A stretch of 64,000 nt of DNA, from the NCBI RefSeq assembly GCF_008271745.1, contig NZ_VKKZ01000021.1:62001-126000 (forward strand), written 5' to 3'. The notes under the pieces were generated by a model. The model made no database searches. It was not told the origin of the DNA and was given only the letters and a program-made list of their open reading frames with translations. Source of the DNA: Rufibacter glacialis (GTDB lineage: Bacteria; Bacteroidota; Bacteroidia; Cytophagales; Hymenobacteraceae). The first letter of the stretch is position 1, and each line of letters starts with the position of its first letter. The translations under genes were made by a program, and so were the position numbers. This document shows positions 49,256 through 57,567 of this stretch, in pieces.

Positions 49256-50230
49256 ATGTCCACCAAACCCAACCTCCGCCTGACGTATGGCATTATCCTG
49301 GCCGCGCTGTACGCCGTGGTCATGCTCTGCCTCATTTCTGCAGACCATACCCTGGTGTCTATCTCCTATGTGTTCATCCTGCCGCTGGTGATTGGCTCTA
49401 TCCCGGTTTTGTTCAGCACCAAAGAGCAGCTGCTTTCTTACAAGTCCCTCATCATTATTCCCTGGGGAAGCATTCTGCTTTTTGTATTGCTGGCCTTTCT
49501 CCTAAAGCTGGAGGGCATCATCTGCCTGGTCATCATTGTGGCCCCGTTTATCATGCTGGCCACGGTGGCCGCCTTTGTCATCCGGTTGTTCCGGCTGCAT
49601 GCCAAAGGGCCTAAAACCCCGCTTTATTCCCTCCTGGTACTCCCGCTGCTTTTTCTGGTGGTAGAGCGGCACATCACGCCCGAAGATTCCTTTCATACCG
49701 TTACCACCTCCCTTGAAATCCAAGCGCCTCCCCCTAGGGTGTGGGAGCATGTGAAGAACGTGAAAGATATCCGGCCACAAGAGATTCAGTCCCACTTCAT
49801 TCACCTGATAAATGTGCCCAAACCAGTAACCGGCCACTTAGACCGGGAAGGCGAAAACGCTACCCGCTTTATTTCCTGGGACAAAGGCATCCAGTTCAAG
49901 TTCGATATCCAGGAATGGACCGAGGGCCAGGGGTTTACTTACCAGGTCACCTTAGACGAGCACTCCATTCCGCCCAATACCTTAGATGAGCACGTGATGG
50001 TGGGCGGACAGTTCTTTGACGTAGTCAAGGGCAGTTACCATATCACCCCACTCCCTTCGGGCGCCGCCCTGCTCAGCCTTACCTCTACCTACCGGGTCAC
50101 CACCACCTTTAATGCCTATTGCGCCCTCTGGGCGGATTTTCTGATGGATGACCTGCACCAGATGATTTTAGAGGTGATAAAGGGTCGCAGTGAAAAAGCA
50201 GTGCTCTCCTTAAATGTCAAGCCCCTATGA
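49256..50230 (+). CDS. Membrane protein with C-terminal SRPBCC domain
   Basis: 324 residues. The first 130 residues hold about four membrane helices (GIILAALYAVVMLCLISADH, IPWGSILLFVLLAFLLKLEG and IICLVIIVAPFIMLATVAAF). From about 150 a START/SRPBCC-like domain begins at SFHTVTTSLEIQAPPPRVWE and continues to LTSTYRVTTTFNAYCALWAD, a fold that binds lipids or other hydrophobic ligands. Joining such a domain to a membrane anchor suggests it handles a membrane lipid or polyketide-like compound. Its stop overlaps the next start by four bases (ATGA), so it is translated together with the methyltransferase. Confidence 0.82.
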   Translation: MSTKPNLRLTYGIILAALYAVVMLCLISADHTLVSISYVFILPLVIGSIPVLFSTKEQLLSYKSLIIIPWGSILLFVLLAFLLKLEGIICLVIIVAPFIMLATVAAFVIRLFRLHAKGPKTPLYSLLVLPLLFLVVERHITPEDSFHTVTTSLEIQAPPPRVWEHVKNVKDIRPQEIQSHFIHLINVPKPVTGHLDREGENATRFISWDKGIQFKFDIQEWTEGQGFTYQVTLDEHSIPPNTLDEHVMVGGQFFDVVKGSYHITPLPSGAALLSLTSTYRVTTTFNAYCALWADFLMDDLHQMILEVIKGRSEKAVLSLNVKPL

Positions 50231-50994
50231 AAACCCTTGCCCTCCCCACGCCTTTTCCCACCAAGGCGGTAGCCCAGCAGCAGGACCAGCATTTCCAGAA
50301 AAGCTATCTGGTCCACCTCTTCAACGGTATGTCTTCCTCTTATGAGCGGATGAATTACCTTACCTCGTTCGGGTTCTCCCGTTTATGGAGAAGCCAGATG
50401 TTGGCGTCGCTGCCCGCCAGCGACCAACCGGTGCAGGTAGTGGATTTAATGACGGGCATGGGCGAGATGTGGGGCCCCATCCTCAGGAAATGGAAAAACG
50501 CAGACCTTACCGCCCTTGACTTCTCTGATGGCATGCTGCATTGCGCCGCTCTAAAGAACCATAAAAAGTATGAAGACAAAGTGCACCTGCACCAAACAGA
50601 TGTCTTGCAGAACCCTTTGCCGCCAGCCACTTACGACGTGGTAACCTGTGCCTTTGGGCTGAAGACGCTAAGCAAAAGACAAATGAGCCAACTGGCCCGC
50701 GAAACGCATCGGCTCCTGAAACCCAACGGCCGTTTTACGTTCATAGAAATCTCTGAACCCGGCGTACCATGGCTGAAGGTACCCTACTTGTGGTACATAA
50801 GGTACCTGATACCGGTTATTGGGTTTCTCTTTGCTAGAAAGTATGGGCATTACAAAGAATTGGGGTATTATACCCAAGCCTTCGGGAACGCGCAGGAAGC
50901 AGCGGCCATTTTCAAAGAGGCAGGGCTTGCGGTCACCCCCATAAAGCTTTTCCATGGTTGTGCCACCGGGTTTTATGGCACCAAAACAACGTAA
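50227..50994 (+). CDS. UbiE/MenG-like class I methyltransferase
   Basis: 255 residues. An N-terminal HLFNGMSSSYERMNYLTSFG is the UbiE/COQ5 signature. SAM-binding motif I is VQVVDLMTGMGEMWGPILRK, followed by LTALDFSDGMLHCAALKN (motif II), FGLKTLSKRQMSQLARETHR, LLKPNGRFTFIEISEPG (motif III) and GYYTQAFGNAQEAAAIFKEA. It is related to quinone C-methyltransferases but is encoded in the GbsR cluster rather than with menaquinone genes. Its substrate is therefore probably another lipid or small molecule. It overlaps the SRPBCC gene by four bases. Confidence 0.86.
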   Translation: MKTLALPTPFPTKAVAQQQDQHFQKSYLVHLFNGMSSSYERMNYLTSFGFSRLWRSQMLASLPASDQPVQVVDLMTGMGEMWGPILRKWKNADLTALDFSDGMLHCAALKNHKKYEDKVHLHQTDVLQNPLPPATYDVVTCAFGLKTLSKRQMSQLARETHRLLKPNGRFTFIEISEPGVPWLKVPYLWYIRYLIPVIGFLFARKYGHYKELGYYTQAFGNAQEAAAIFKEAGLAVTPIKLFHGCATGFYGTKTT

Positions 50995-51003
50995 CATGCA
51001 CCT

Positions 51004-51732
51004 ATGAAAAAGACCTTTCTCCAAGCCGAATGGCGCAAGCTCATCATGGCCAACTACCGGGTAGACCCGCAGGTGCTGCTCCCTTTCGTGCCAGACGGGA
51101 CGGAACTGGACCTGTGGAACGGCACCTGTTACGTGAGCTTGATAGGCTTCCTGTTCCAGAACACCCGCGTCAAGGGCATCAGGGTGCCCTTCCACACCAA
51201 TTTTGAGGAGGTGAATCTGCGGTTCTACGTTAAGCGCCAGGAGAACGGGGTGACGCAACGGGGAGTGGTGTTCCTTAAGGAGATTGTCCCGCGGCTGGCC
51301 ATTAGCCTGGTGGCCAACACGCTCTACGGGGAGCATTATGAGACCAGGTCCATGCGCCATTCCTGGCAGGCCACGCCAACCGCCCTGGAGGTAAGCTACG
51401 CCTGGAAGCAAAAGAACTGGCACTCGCTGCGCGTGACCGCCGATCCGCGTCCGGTTCCCATTGCCGTGGGCAGTGAGGAGGAGTTTATCACTGAGCATTT
51501 CTGGGGGTTCACCCGACTTGGCGCCGGCCAGACCTCGGCGTATGAGGTGGCGCACCCCAGATGGGAGCTGTACCCGGTCCGGGAATACACCGTTGAGGTG
51601 GATTTTGAGGCTGTCTACGGTCCTGCGTTCGGGTTTCTGAACCAGACGGAGCCGGTCTCGGTGTTTCTGGCCGAGGGCTCAGAGATTCTGGTGAAAGGCG
51701 GTGGGCGGCTTTCTAACCCTCTTACCGTCTAA
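51004..51732 (+). CDS. DUF2071 (YqjF family) protein
   Basis: 242 residues. Family blocks: FLQAEWRKLIMANYRVDPQV, LLPFVPDGTELDLWNGTCYV, SLIGFLFQNTRVKGIRVPFH and FEEVNLRFYVKRQENGVTQR. This acetoacetate decarboxylase-like fold has no known function in bacteria and occurs in many stress-related operons. It is nine bases after the methyltransferase stop, last in the GbsR-headed cluster, and its 3-prime end overlaps the convergent histidine kinase gene by 11 bases. Confidence 0.88.
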   Translation: MKKTFLQAEWRKLIMANYRVDPQVLLPFVPDGTELDLWNGTCYVSLIGFLFQNTRVKGIRVPFHTNFEEVNLRFYVKRQENGVTQRGVVFLKEIVPRLAISLVANTLYGEHYETRSMRHSWQATPTALEVSYAWKQKNWHSLRVTADPRPVPIAVGSEEEFITEHFWGFTRLGAGQTSAYEVAHPRWELYPVREYTVEVDFEAVYGPAFGFLNQTEPVSVFLAEGSEILVKGGGRLSNPLTV

Positions 51733-53821
51733 AGAAAACCCGGAAGGTGGTGCCCTGGTCTTTCTCGCTTTCCAGTTCAATGTGCCCCCCGGCATTCTCC
51801 ACAATGCGTTTCACGATGTAGAGGCCAATGCCAGTGCCTTCCACGTGGTCATGCAGGCGCTTGAACATGGTGAAGATCTTATCCTGGTCAGAGGCGTTGA
51901 TGCCCAGTCCATTGTCGCTCACGGACAATACCAGATACCCCGGGACCTCCTGAGTGGTGATCTCCACCAAGGGCATGCGGTGGGGCGAGCGGTACTTGAG
52001 GGCATTGCTCACCAGGTTGTAGACCACGCTGCGCACATTTTTAGCCGAGAACCGAACGGTGGAATCAGGGGCAAACTGGGTCTGCAGGCGCGCGCCGGTG
52101 GCATTGATCATGTTCTCGAAGTCCAGCTCCACGTCAGCCACCACCTCCGCCAGGTCAATAAAGGTAACGTCTTCGCCGGCTTCGCGCTGCACCTTGGCTA
52201 CCTCGGTCAAATCGGACACGGCCCGCTTGAAGCGGCTCACTGAGGCATGCATCAACCGTAGCACCCGTTGCACCACCTCCTGCTGTTGCACCTCTTTAGG
52301 CAAATGCTCCACCAGGGTCTGCACCAGGCCCTCAATATTGGAGATAGGGGCTTTCAGGTCATGGGAGGCCGAGTACACGAAGTTGTCCAGGTCTGCGTTG
52401 ATGGCCAGCAGTTCCTTGTTTTTGGCTTCAATCTGAAGCCGCGCCTCCACCTGCTCATTGATTTCCACAGCCACGGCAATCACGCCGGTCACGTGCCCCT
52501 GGGCACTGCGCAGCGGTTGGTAGACAAAGCTTAGGTATACTGTTTCCATGGCCCCGTTGCGCATAAACTGCAGGGGCAATTCATTGTTCACATACGGGAT
52601 TCCGGTTTGCACCACCCCTTCCAGCAGTTCCTTGATACCCTGGCCCTTTATCTCGGGCAAGGCCTCCAATACGGGTTTCCCCAGGACCTCTTGCTGGCTT
52701 TTGCCCCAAATTTCGCAGATAGCGGGGTTGGCCAGGTCAATCACGAAGTTTGGCCCTGTGGCAATGGCAATGGCCACGGGTGCCTGCTGAAACAGGTTGC
52801 TGAGCTCGGCCTGTCGCCGGGCCGCCTCTTCGCGGGCCTGTACGCTGGCAATGGCGGTGGCAATCTGCCCAGCCACCAGTTCATGGAAGTTGAGGTAATC
52901 CGTATCATAGCCCAGGCTTGGGCTGATGCCCAAAACCAGGAATCCCAGCACCTGTTCATGCCCAGAGCGCACGATGGGCAGGACCACGGCCCGTTCTGGC
53001 AAAGACCGTTCCCCTGGCTGCCGTCCGGTTTCCACCAGCAGGCTTTTACGGGAACGCCGCACTTCTTCAAAAGGCCATTCCTGGCTTCCCTCCGGCCCCT
53101 GTAGCGAGATAACCGGTGGGGCCGGGGAAAACGCCTGCCCGGATTCTCCCAGCAAAACCGCCTGGCTTTGCGACCGGTTGACCAGGTACAGTTGGCTGAA
53201 CGGGATATCATTCTGATTCTGGGCCAGCAGCGCACAGGAGGTCTGCCCCACCTGCTCCAGGGTGTGGAGCTGAGACAAGGTACCTGCCAGGGCGGTAAGG
53301 GTGCTGAGCCGGCGCTGCCCCAGCATGGTGCTGGTTTGCTCAGAGCAGGCGCAGAACACACCCGCCACCTGGCCGTCATCATCAAAAGCAGGGCTGTAGG
53401 AGAAGGTCCAGTAGGTTTCCTCCAGAAAACCGTTCCGGTCCAGGTACAACTGCAGGCCCTCGGTATAGAAAGACTCTCCGCCGGCCAAGATATTCTCGGC
53501 TATGCCGCCTATGTCTTCCCAGATCTCGGCCCAGATAGTACGCGCCGACGCCCCCAGGGCAGCGGGGTGCTTCTGGCCCAGGGCAGGCAGGTACGCGTCA
53601 TTGTGGAAAGCGTACAGCCCCTGAGACCACCAAATGAACATAGGAAACTCTGAATTGAGCAACAACCTGATGTTGGCCTTCAAGCTCTGGGGCCACTGCT
53701 CAGGGCTACCCAAGGGGTGCGCCTCCCAATCATAGGCGCGCATCAAGGCCCCCATTTCGCCGCCTCGTTGAAAAATACTTAGTGCCGCTGAGGAGGTTTC
53801 TTCTTGATAGGTTGATGCCAT
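51722..53821 (-). CDS. Soluble PAS/GAF sensor histidine kinase
   Basis: 699 residues with no membrane segments, so a cytoplasmic sensor. Domain order: an N-terminal PAS-like domain (LRAYDWEAHPLGSPEQWPQS to about 160), a GAF-like region at about 180-330, a second PAS domain near 340-455 (FVIDLANPAICEIWGKSQQE), then HisKA with the phosphorylated His487 in YSASHDLKAPISNIEGLVQT and an HATPase domain with NLVSNALKYRSPHRMPL (N box), VSDNGLGINASDQDKIF (G1) and GTGIGLYIVKRI (G2). No response regulator lies next to it. Its signal is unknown; a bacteriophytochrome-like input is possible for this PAS/GAF order but the chromophore Cys is not evident. Confidence 0.92.
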   Translation of the reverse strand: MASTYQEETSSAALSIFQRGGEMGALMRAYDWEAHPLGSPEQWPQSLKANIRLLLNSEFPMFIWWSQGLYAFHNDAYLPALGQKHPAALGASARTIWAEIWEDIGGIAENILAGGESFYTEGLQLYLDRNGFLEETYWTFSYSPAFDDDGQVAGVFCACSEQTSTMLGQRRLSTLTALAGTLSQLHTLEQVGQTSCALLAQNQNDIPFSQLYLVNRSQSQAVLLGESGQAFSPAPPVISLQGPEGSQEWPFEEVRRSRKSLLVETGRQPGERSLPERAVVLPIVRSGHEQVLGFLVLGISPSLGYDTDYLNFHELVAGQIATAIASVQAREEAARRQAELSNLFQQAPVAIAIATGPNFVIDLANPAICEIWGKSQQEVLGKPVLEALPEIKGQGIKELLEGVVQTGIPYVNNELPLQFMRNGAMETVYLSFVYQPLRSAQGHVTGVIAVAVEINEQVEARLQIEAKNKELLAINADLDNFVYSASHDLKAPISNIEGLVQTLVEHLPKEVQQQEVVQRVLRLMHASVSRFKRAVSDLTEVAKVQREAGEDVTFIDLAEVVADVELDFENMINATGARLQTQFAPDSTVRFSAKNVRSVVYNLVSNALKYRSPHRMPLVEITTQEVPGYLVLSVSDNGLGINASDQDKIFTMFKRLHDHVEGTGIGLYIVKRIVENAGGHIELESEKDQGTTFRVFFRR

Positions 53822-54227
53822 TGGAAAGAGGGGTTATAAGCAGGGTTCACTTCTGTGGGTACCTAGCAACATACAAAATTGCCGGCAAGAACGGAAGACA
53901 ATTCAAGCGCAAGCCCGGGTTTATTTCATGTCGTTTACCTGGGATCCCCTAACACCAAAGAAAAAGCCCCGCTTGCGTTGCAGGGCTCCTTTTACAGAAA
54001 CAAGACCTAAATGGTTACACGTCAACTTAGAGAAGCGATGGCGGGTTTTAGGCTTAACAGGCAGCTACCTGCCCATTGGGGTTGTTTACCCGCTGGCAGA
54101 GGCAGAGAACCCTGGGCTGGAAGGCTCAAGATAATCTATCCTGATCCTTAGTGCGCTTCTGTCCACCCTACGATAAAGTGTCTGCGGCCAGATCATGTAG
54201 ACAAGGCTTTCAACTCAAGCTAGGGCC
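53822..54227. other. Intergenic region with the terminator of the outer-membrane receptor
   Basis: No gene seen in the 406 bases between two minus-strand genes. It holds a terminator hairpin at 53957-53990; no -7 box is clear in front of the histidine kinase. Confidence 0.4.
53957..53990 (-). terminator. Intrinsic terminator downstream of the large outer-membrane receptor
   Basis: AGCCCCGC / GCAGGGCT stem with one mismatch; on the minus strand TTTTTCTTT follows. It lies 240 bases past the stop codon. Confidence 0.6.
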
Positions 54228-57023
54228 TTAGAACCGGAAGAAGGTGTTGGTGCCGCCCACCTTGCCGCCAAAATTGCGGATGTTGTAGGTGAACGTCAGC
54301 AGCGCATACCGGGTAAGTACCTGGGTCTGGAAGTCTTCCACAAAATTCTCCCGTATGCTGCGGTACGCGCTGACGTTCTGGTCCAGCAAGTCATATACAG
54401 ATAGCTTCAACTGGGCCCGGTCGTTTTTCATGAACAGGTAGGTGACTCCGGCATTGAGACGGCTCACGTCTTTCCGGAGGCCGGGCGCAGTGTTGGAGTT
54501 GAAGCTGTAGTCAAAAGTGGCTTCCCACACCAGCTTTTTAGGCAACCGTACCACCACCCCGGTCTTTGAGCTGCGGGTAGAAAACCGGATGTCCTGGAAG
54601 GCCTGGTTTTGGTACCGGCTGCGGCGCGACCCCAGGCTGAGGGCTTCACTGAACTCGAACTTGTCATTGAGGTTCACCCGCGCGTTCAGGGTAGGCGTGA
54701 CGGAGATGGATTGGCCGTAGCTGCGCAGTTCATTGAGGAGGATGAGCGTTTTCACGTAGTTTCCCCAAACAGAGGCCGTTAACGTGAATTGCTTTTTGCC
54801 GTCAAACTTCCAGTCTTTGGAGATGTCTGCGTTCCAGTTCAGTTGCCAGTTGCCGTCTGTGTTCACGGGGCGGGTGGTTTGCTCGCCGGTGGTCTGGTTT
54901 AGGGTTCTGGCGCGGGTCACGGCGTCTTTGTTGAAGCTACCTGAAAGGTACGCCCAGTAATTGATGGACCGTTTGGTGTCAAACTTACGGAAATGCAGGT
55001 TGACTGAGTTGGAGATGGTGGGCTTTAGCTTCGGGTTGCCGAACTGGACGAACAAGGGGTTGGACTGGTCCGTGACCGGTTGCAGGTCTGCCGCCGAAGG
55101 TTCGCGCACGTTCACGTTATAGCTCAGGTTGAAGCTTTTCCAGTTGGCCGTCAAAGACGGGAAGGCATAGAAGTACTGCTGGGGAAGGGGCTTCAGTTTC
55201 TGGAAGGAATTGTCAATGTCCAGCAGGGTGAACCGGACGCCAGGCTGCACCGTCAGGTCTTTTATTTTCCATTTTAGGCTGGCGGTAAGGTGGTTGCGCC
55301 AGCCGCTCCGCTCCACCGCGTCAGACAGCTTGGGGAGCAGCACCGGCTGGTCTCTTCCTTCGGCGTCCTGGTCAAAGGTGTTCACGTAGTTCTTGTCATT
55401 GAAATACTCCGAATTGGCCCGTAAAACGCCGCTCAGGGGCTTGCTGAAAGGCTCGGTATACGAGAAAGAGGTCGTCATGGCCCGGTTGATCACCACATTG
55501 TCGCGCAGCTGATCCAGGGTTTCAGAATAGGGGTTCAGGCCAAAGTAAGAACTGTTCACCAGGTAGTCTTGGGTCTGGTTTCCGTCGTTGAAGTGGTAGG
55601 TGCCGTAGAAGTTGAAGAGGCGGCCTTTCTTCTGGCGGGAGCTGCGGTCAAAGGAGAAATTGCCTGAGAAGGTAGTGGTGTGGTTGTCCAGCACCTGATG
55701 GTTGTCACTGGTGTTGAGCGGCTCATAGAAACTGCGGAACGTATTGGTGTGGAGGTCCTGGAATGACCCACTCCGCGCCAACACCACGCTGGGCGAAAAA
55801 CTGAGGTTGGTCACCGAGTCAATCTTCCAATCCAGGCGGCCTCCTATGCGGTGGCTACGGCTCTCGCTGTCCTGGTCACGGGTACGGCGCGAGATGAGGG
55901 TGTCCTGCGGCAGGTGCTGCGTGGAGTTCACCAGTTGGTTCAGGTCAGCGTCAATGCCCCCGAGGAAGTATTGCAGGTTCACCTTTACATCTCCCTTCAA
56001 AAGCGTGTTGAAATTGCCACCGGCCCCGCTGGACCGCTGAATACCTTCTTCAGTACCACCGAAGGAAATCCCATTCACCGCGAAACCGCCGTCGCTGCGT
56101 ACCATGATGGAGTTCATGCCGCTGCGGCTAAAGCCCCCAATCCGGGAAATGTCTTCAAACCCGAAGGCGGGCCGGTTGAGGTTGTTCGAATAGCCCAGCA
56201 CACTCAGTTGGGTCGTGTCGCGGAAAATGTTCAGGATACCGCCGCCTTCATAGCGGTTGTCAGTGCCGGTGCCCGCGTACACTTTCCCGAAGGCACCCTG
56301 CTTGATGCCTTTCTTCAGTTTCAGGTTGATCACCTGCGGAATCTCGTTCACGGGCAGGTCAGGGTCTCGGCGAAGGGCATCAGGATCGTTCACCACCTGC
56401 ACCTTGTCAATCATGTCGGCGGGCAGGTTGCGCGAGGCCACCTTGGGGTCATTCCCAAAGAACTCCTTGCCGTCTACCAATATCTTGTTCACCGCCTTAC
56501 CGTTCACCGCAATATTACCGGAGCCGTCTACCGTTACGCCGGGCAGCTTTTTGAGGAGGTCTTCCAGCAGCGCCGTGGGCAGGGTTTTAAAGGAGTTGGC
56601 ATTGAACTCCAGCGTGTCTTTGCGCACAATGATGGGCGGCGCCTCAGAAGTGATAATCACCTCACTTAGCAAATTGTCTGACTGGGTCATCTCAATCTGC
56701 CCAAGATCCAGCGCCGCATTGCCAGAGGTCAGGGTGAACTCTTTGCGGTACACTTTGAAACCGGTCATGGTGATCACAATCCGGAGCGGTTGGTTCAGGG
56801 CCAGGCCCGGCACCTTGAAATTGCCTTTCTCATCGCTCACCCTGAAGGTGACCAAAGTAGTATCTTGAGCCGTGTAGACCGCAATGGTGGCGTAAGACAA
56901 TGCCTCTTTGTGGGCGGTATCCCAGAGTTTTCCCTTCACCTCCCCCTTCTGGTTCTGGGCAAGAACGGCGGTGGAGAAACAGAAGGAGAACAGAAAAAGA
57001 AAAGCGGGTATCAGTGCTTTCAT
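54228..57023 (-). CDS. Outer-membrane beta-barrel receptor with carboxypeptidase-regulatory domain
   Basis: 931 residues. Signal peptide LIPAFLFLFSFCFSTAVLAQ, then a carboxypeptidase-regulatory-like domain (GEVKGKLWDTAHKEALSYAT), a plug region with LKKLPGVTVDGSGNIAVNGK, AVNKILVDGKEFFGNDPKVA and VQVVNDPDALRRDPDLPVNE, and a long barrel. It belongs to the OMP_b-brl_3 type, which resembles TonB-dependent receptors but usually has unknown ligands. The C-terminus ends FGGKVGGTNTFFRF with terminal Phe. No TonB-box or SusD partner is obvious. Confidence 0.88.
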   Translation of the reverse strand: MKALIPAFLFLFSFCFSTAVLAQNQKGEVKGKLWDTAHKEALSYATIAVYTAQDTTLVTFRVSDEKGNFKVPGLALNQPLRIVITMTGFKVYRKEFTLTSGNAALDLGQIEMTQSDNLLSEVIITSEAPPIIVRKDTLEFNANSFKTLPTALLEDLLKKLPGVTVDGSGNIAVNGKAVNKILVDGKEFFGNDPKVASRNLPADMIDKVQVVNDPDALRRDPDLPVNEIPQVINLKLKKGIKQGAFGKVYAGTGTDNRYEGGGILNIFRDTTQLSVLGYSNNLNRPAFGFEDISRIGGFSRSGMNSIMVRSDGGFAVNGISFGGTEEGIQRSSGAGGNFNTLLKGDVKVNLQYFLGGIDADLNQLVNSTQHLPQDTLISRRTRDQDSESRSHRIGGRLDWKIDSVTNLSFSPSVVLARSGSFQDLHTNTFRSFYEPLNTSDNHQVLDNHTTTFSGNFSFDRSSRQKKGRLFNFYGTYHFNDGNQTQDYLVNSSYFGLNPYSETLDQLRDNVVINRAMTTSFSYTEPFSKPLSGVLRANSEYFNDKNYVNTFDQDAEGRDQPVLLPKLSDAVERSGWRNHLTASLKWKIKDLTVQPGVRFTLLDIDNSFQKLKPLPQQYFYAFPSLTANWKSFNLSYNVNVREPSAADLQPVTDQSNPLFVQFGNPKLKPTISNSVNLHFRKFDTKRSINYWAYLSGSFNKDAVTRARTLNQTTGEQTTRPVNTDGNWQLNWNADISKDWKFDGKKQFTLTASVWGNYVKTLILLNELRSYGQSISVTPTLNARVNLNDKFEFSEALSLGSRRSRYQNQAFQDIRFSTRSSKTGVVVRLPKKLVWEATFDYSFNSNTAPGLRKDVSRLNAGVTYLFMKNDRAQLKLSVYDLLDQNVSAYRSIRENFVEDFQTQVLTRYALLTFTYNIRNFGGKVGGTNTFFRF

Positions 57024-57567
57024 GCGGGCGCGGCAAAAGGGTTAGAGAATTTCACGGAGTAAGGGAGTATCTGGCATAATGTTAAGAAATTTACTCCATT
57101 GCCTTCTCCTACCTTTCCTAGATTTAACATAGTTTAACATTTGAAACTTTCTATTAACGTTCTGTTTTGGTGAAAACAGCCGCCAAACGAAAGGGATCGC
57201 AACTGGGGAAATAGAGGCCGTTTGGCTTGCCTTCTTTAACTTGGTCATTGTTGTCTTTGCCCTTTCCGCCGGTCCCGCTCCAGGCTGTTTTCACCTTGTT
57301 TTTCAGAAACAGTCCACTAAACCCATCATACATAGAAACTTACCTTCACTAATACCTTTTCCTTATTCAGCATTACCCAGCTGCTAACCCGGGTTGCCCT
57401 TAACAGGGCGAATTCTTTAGACGTGGATAATGACCCTTTTCTTTGTCAGGGTAGAACTCCCCAATGGGGTTGCACCCACACCAGGAAAATACAATACCTG
57501 ATATTTGCATAGTGCTATTTATTTTGGTAATATTACTGGTACCAACCTTTTATAAATACCCAAGCGT
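57024..57567. other. Intergenic region between the outer-membrane receptor and M16 copy B
   Basis: Divergent promoters for both genes must lie here, yet no perfect TAnnTTTG box is visible. Two copies of the CTGTTTT/GAAAACAG motif occur at about 57161-57190 and 57281-57320. Nothing coding. Confidence 0.4.
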
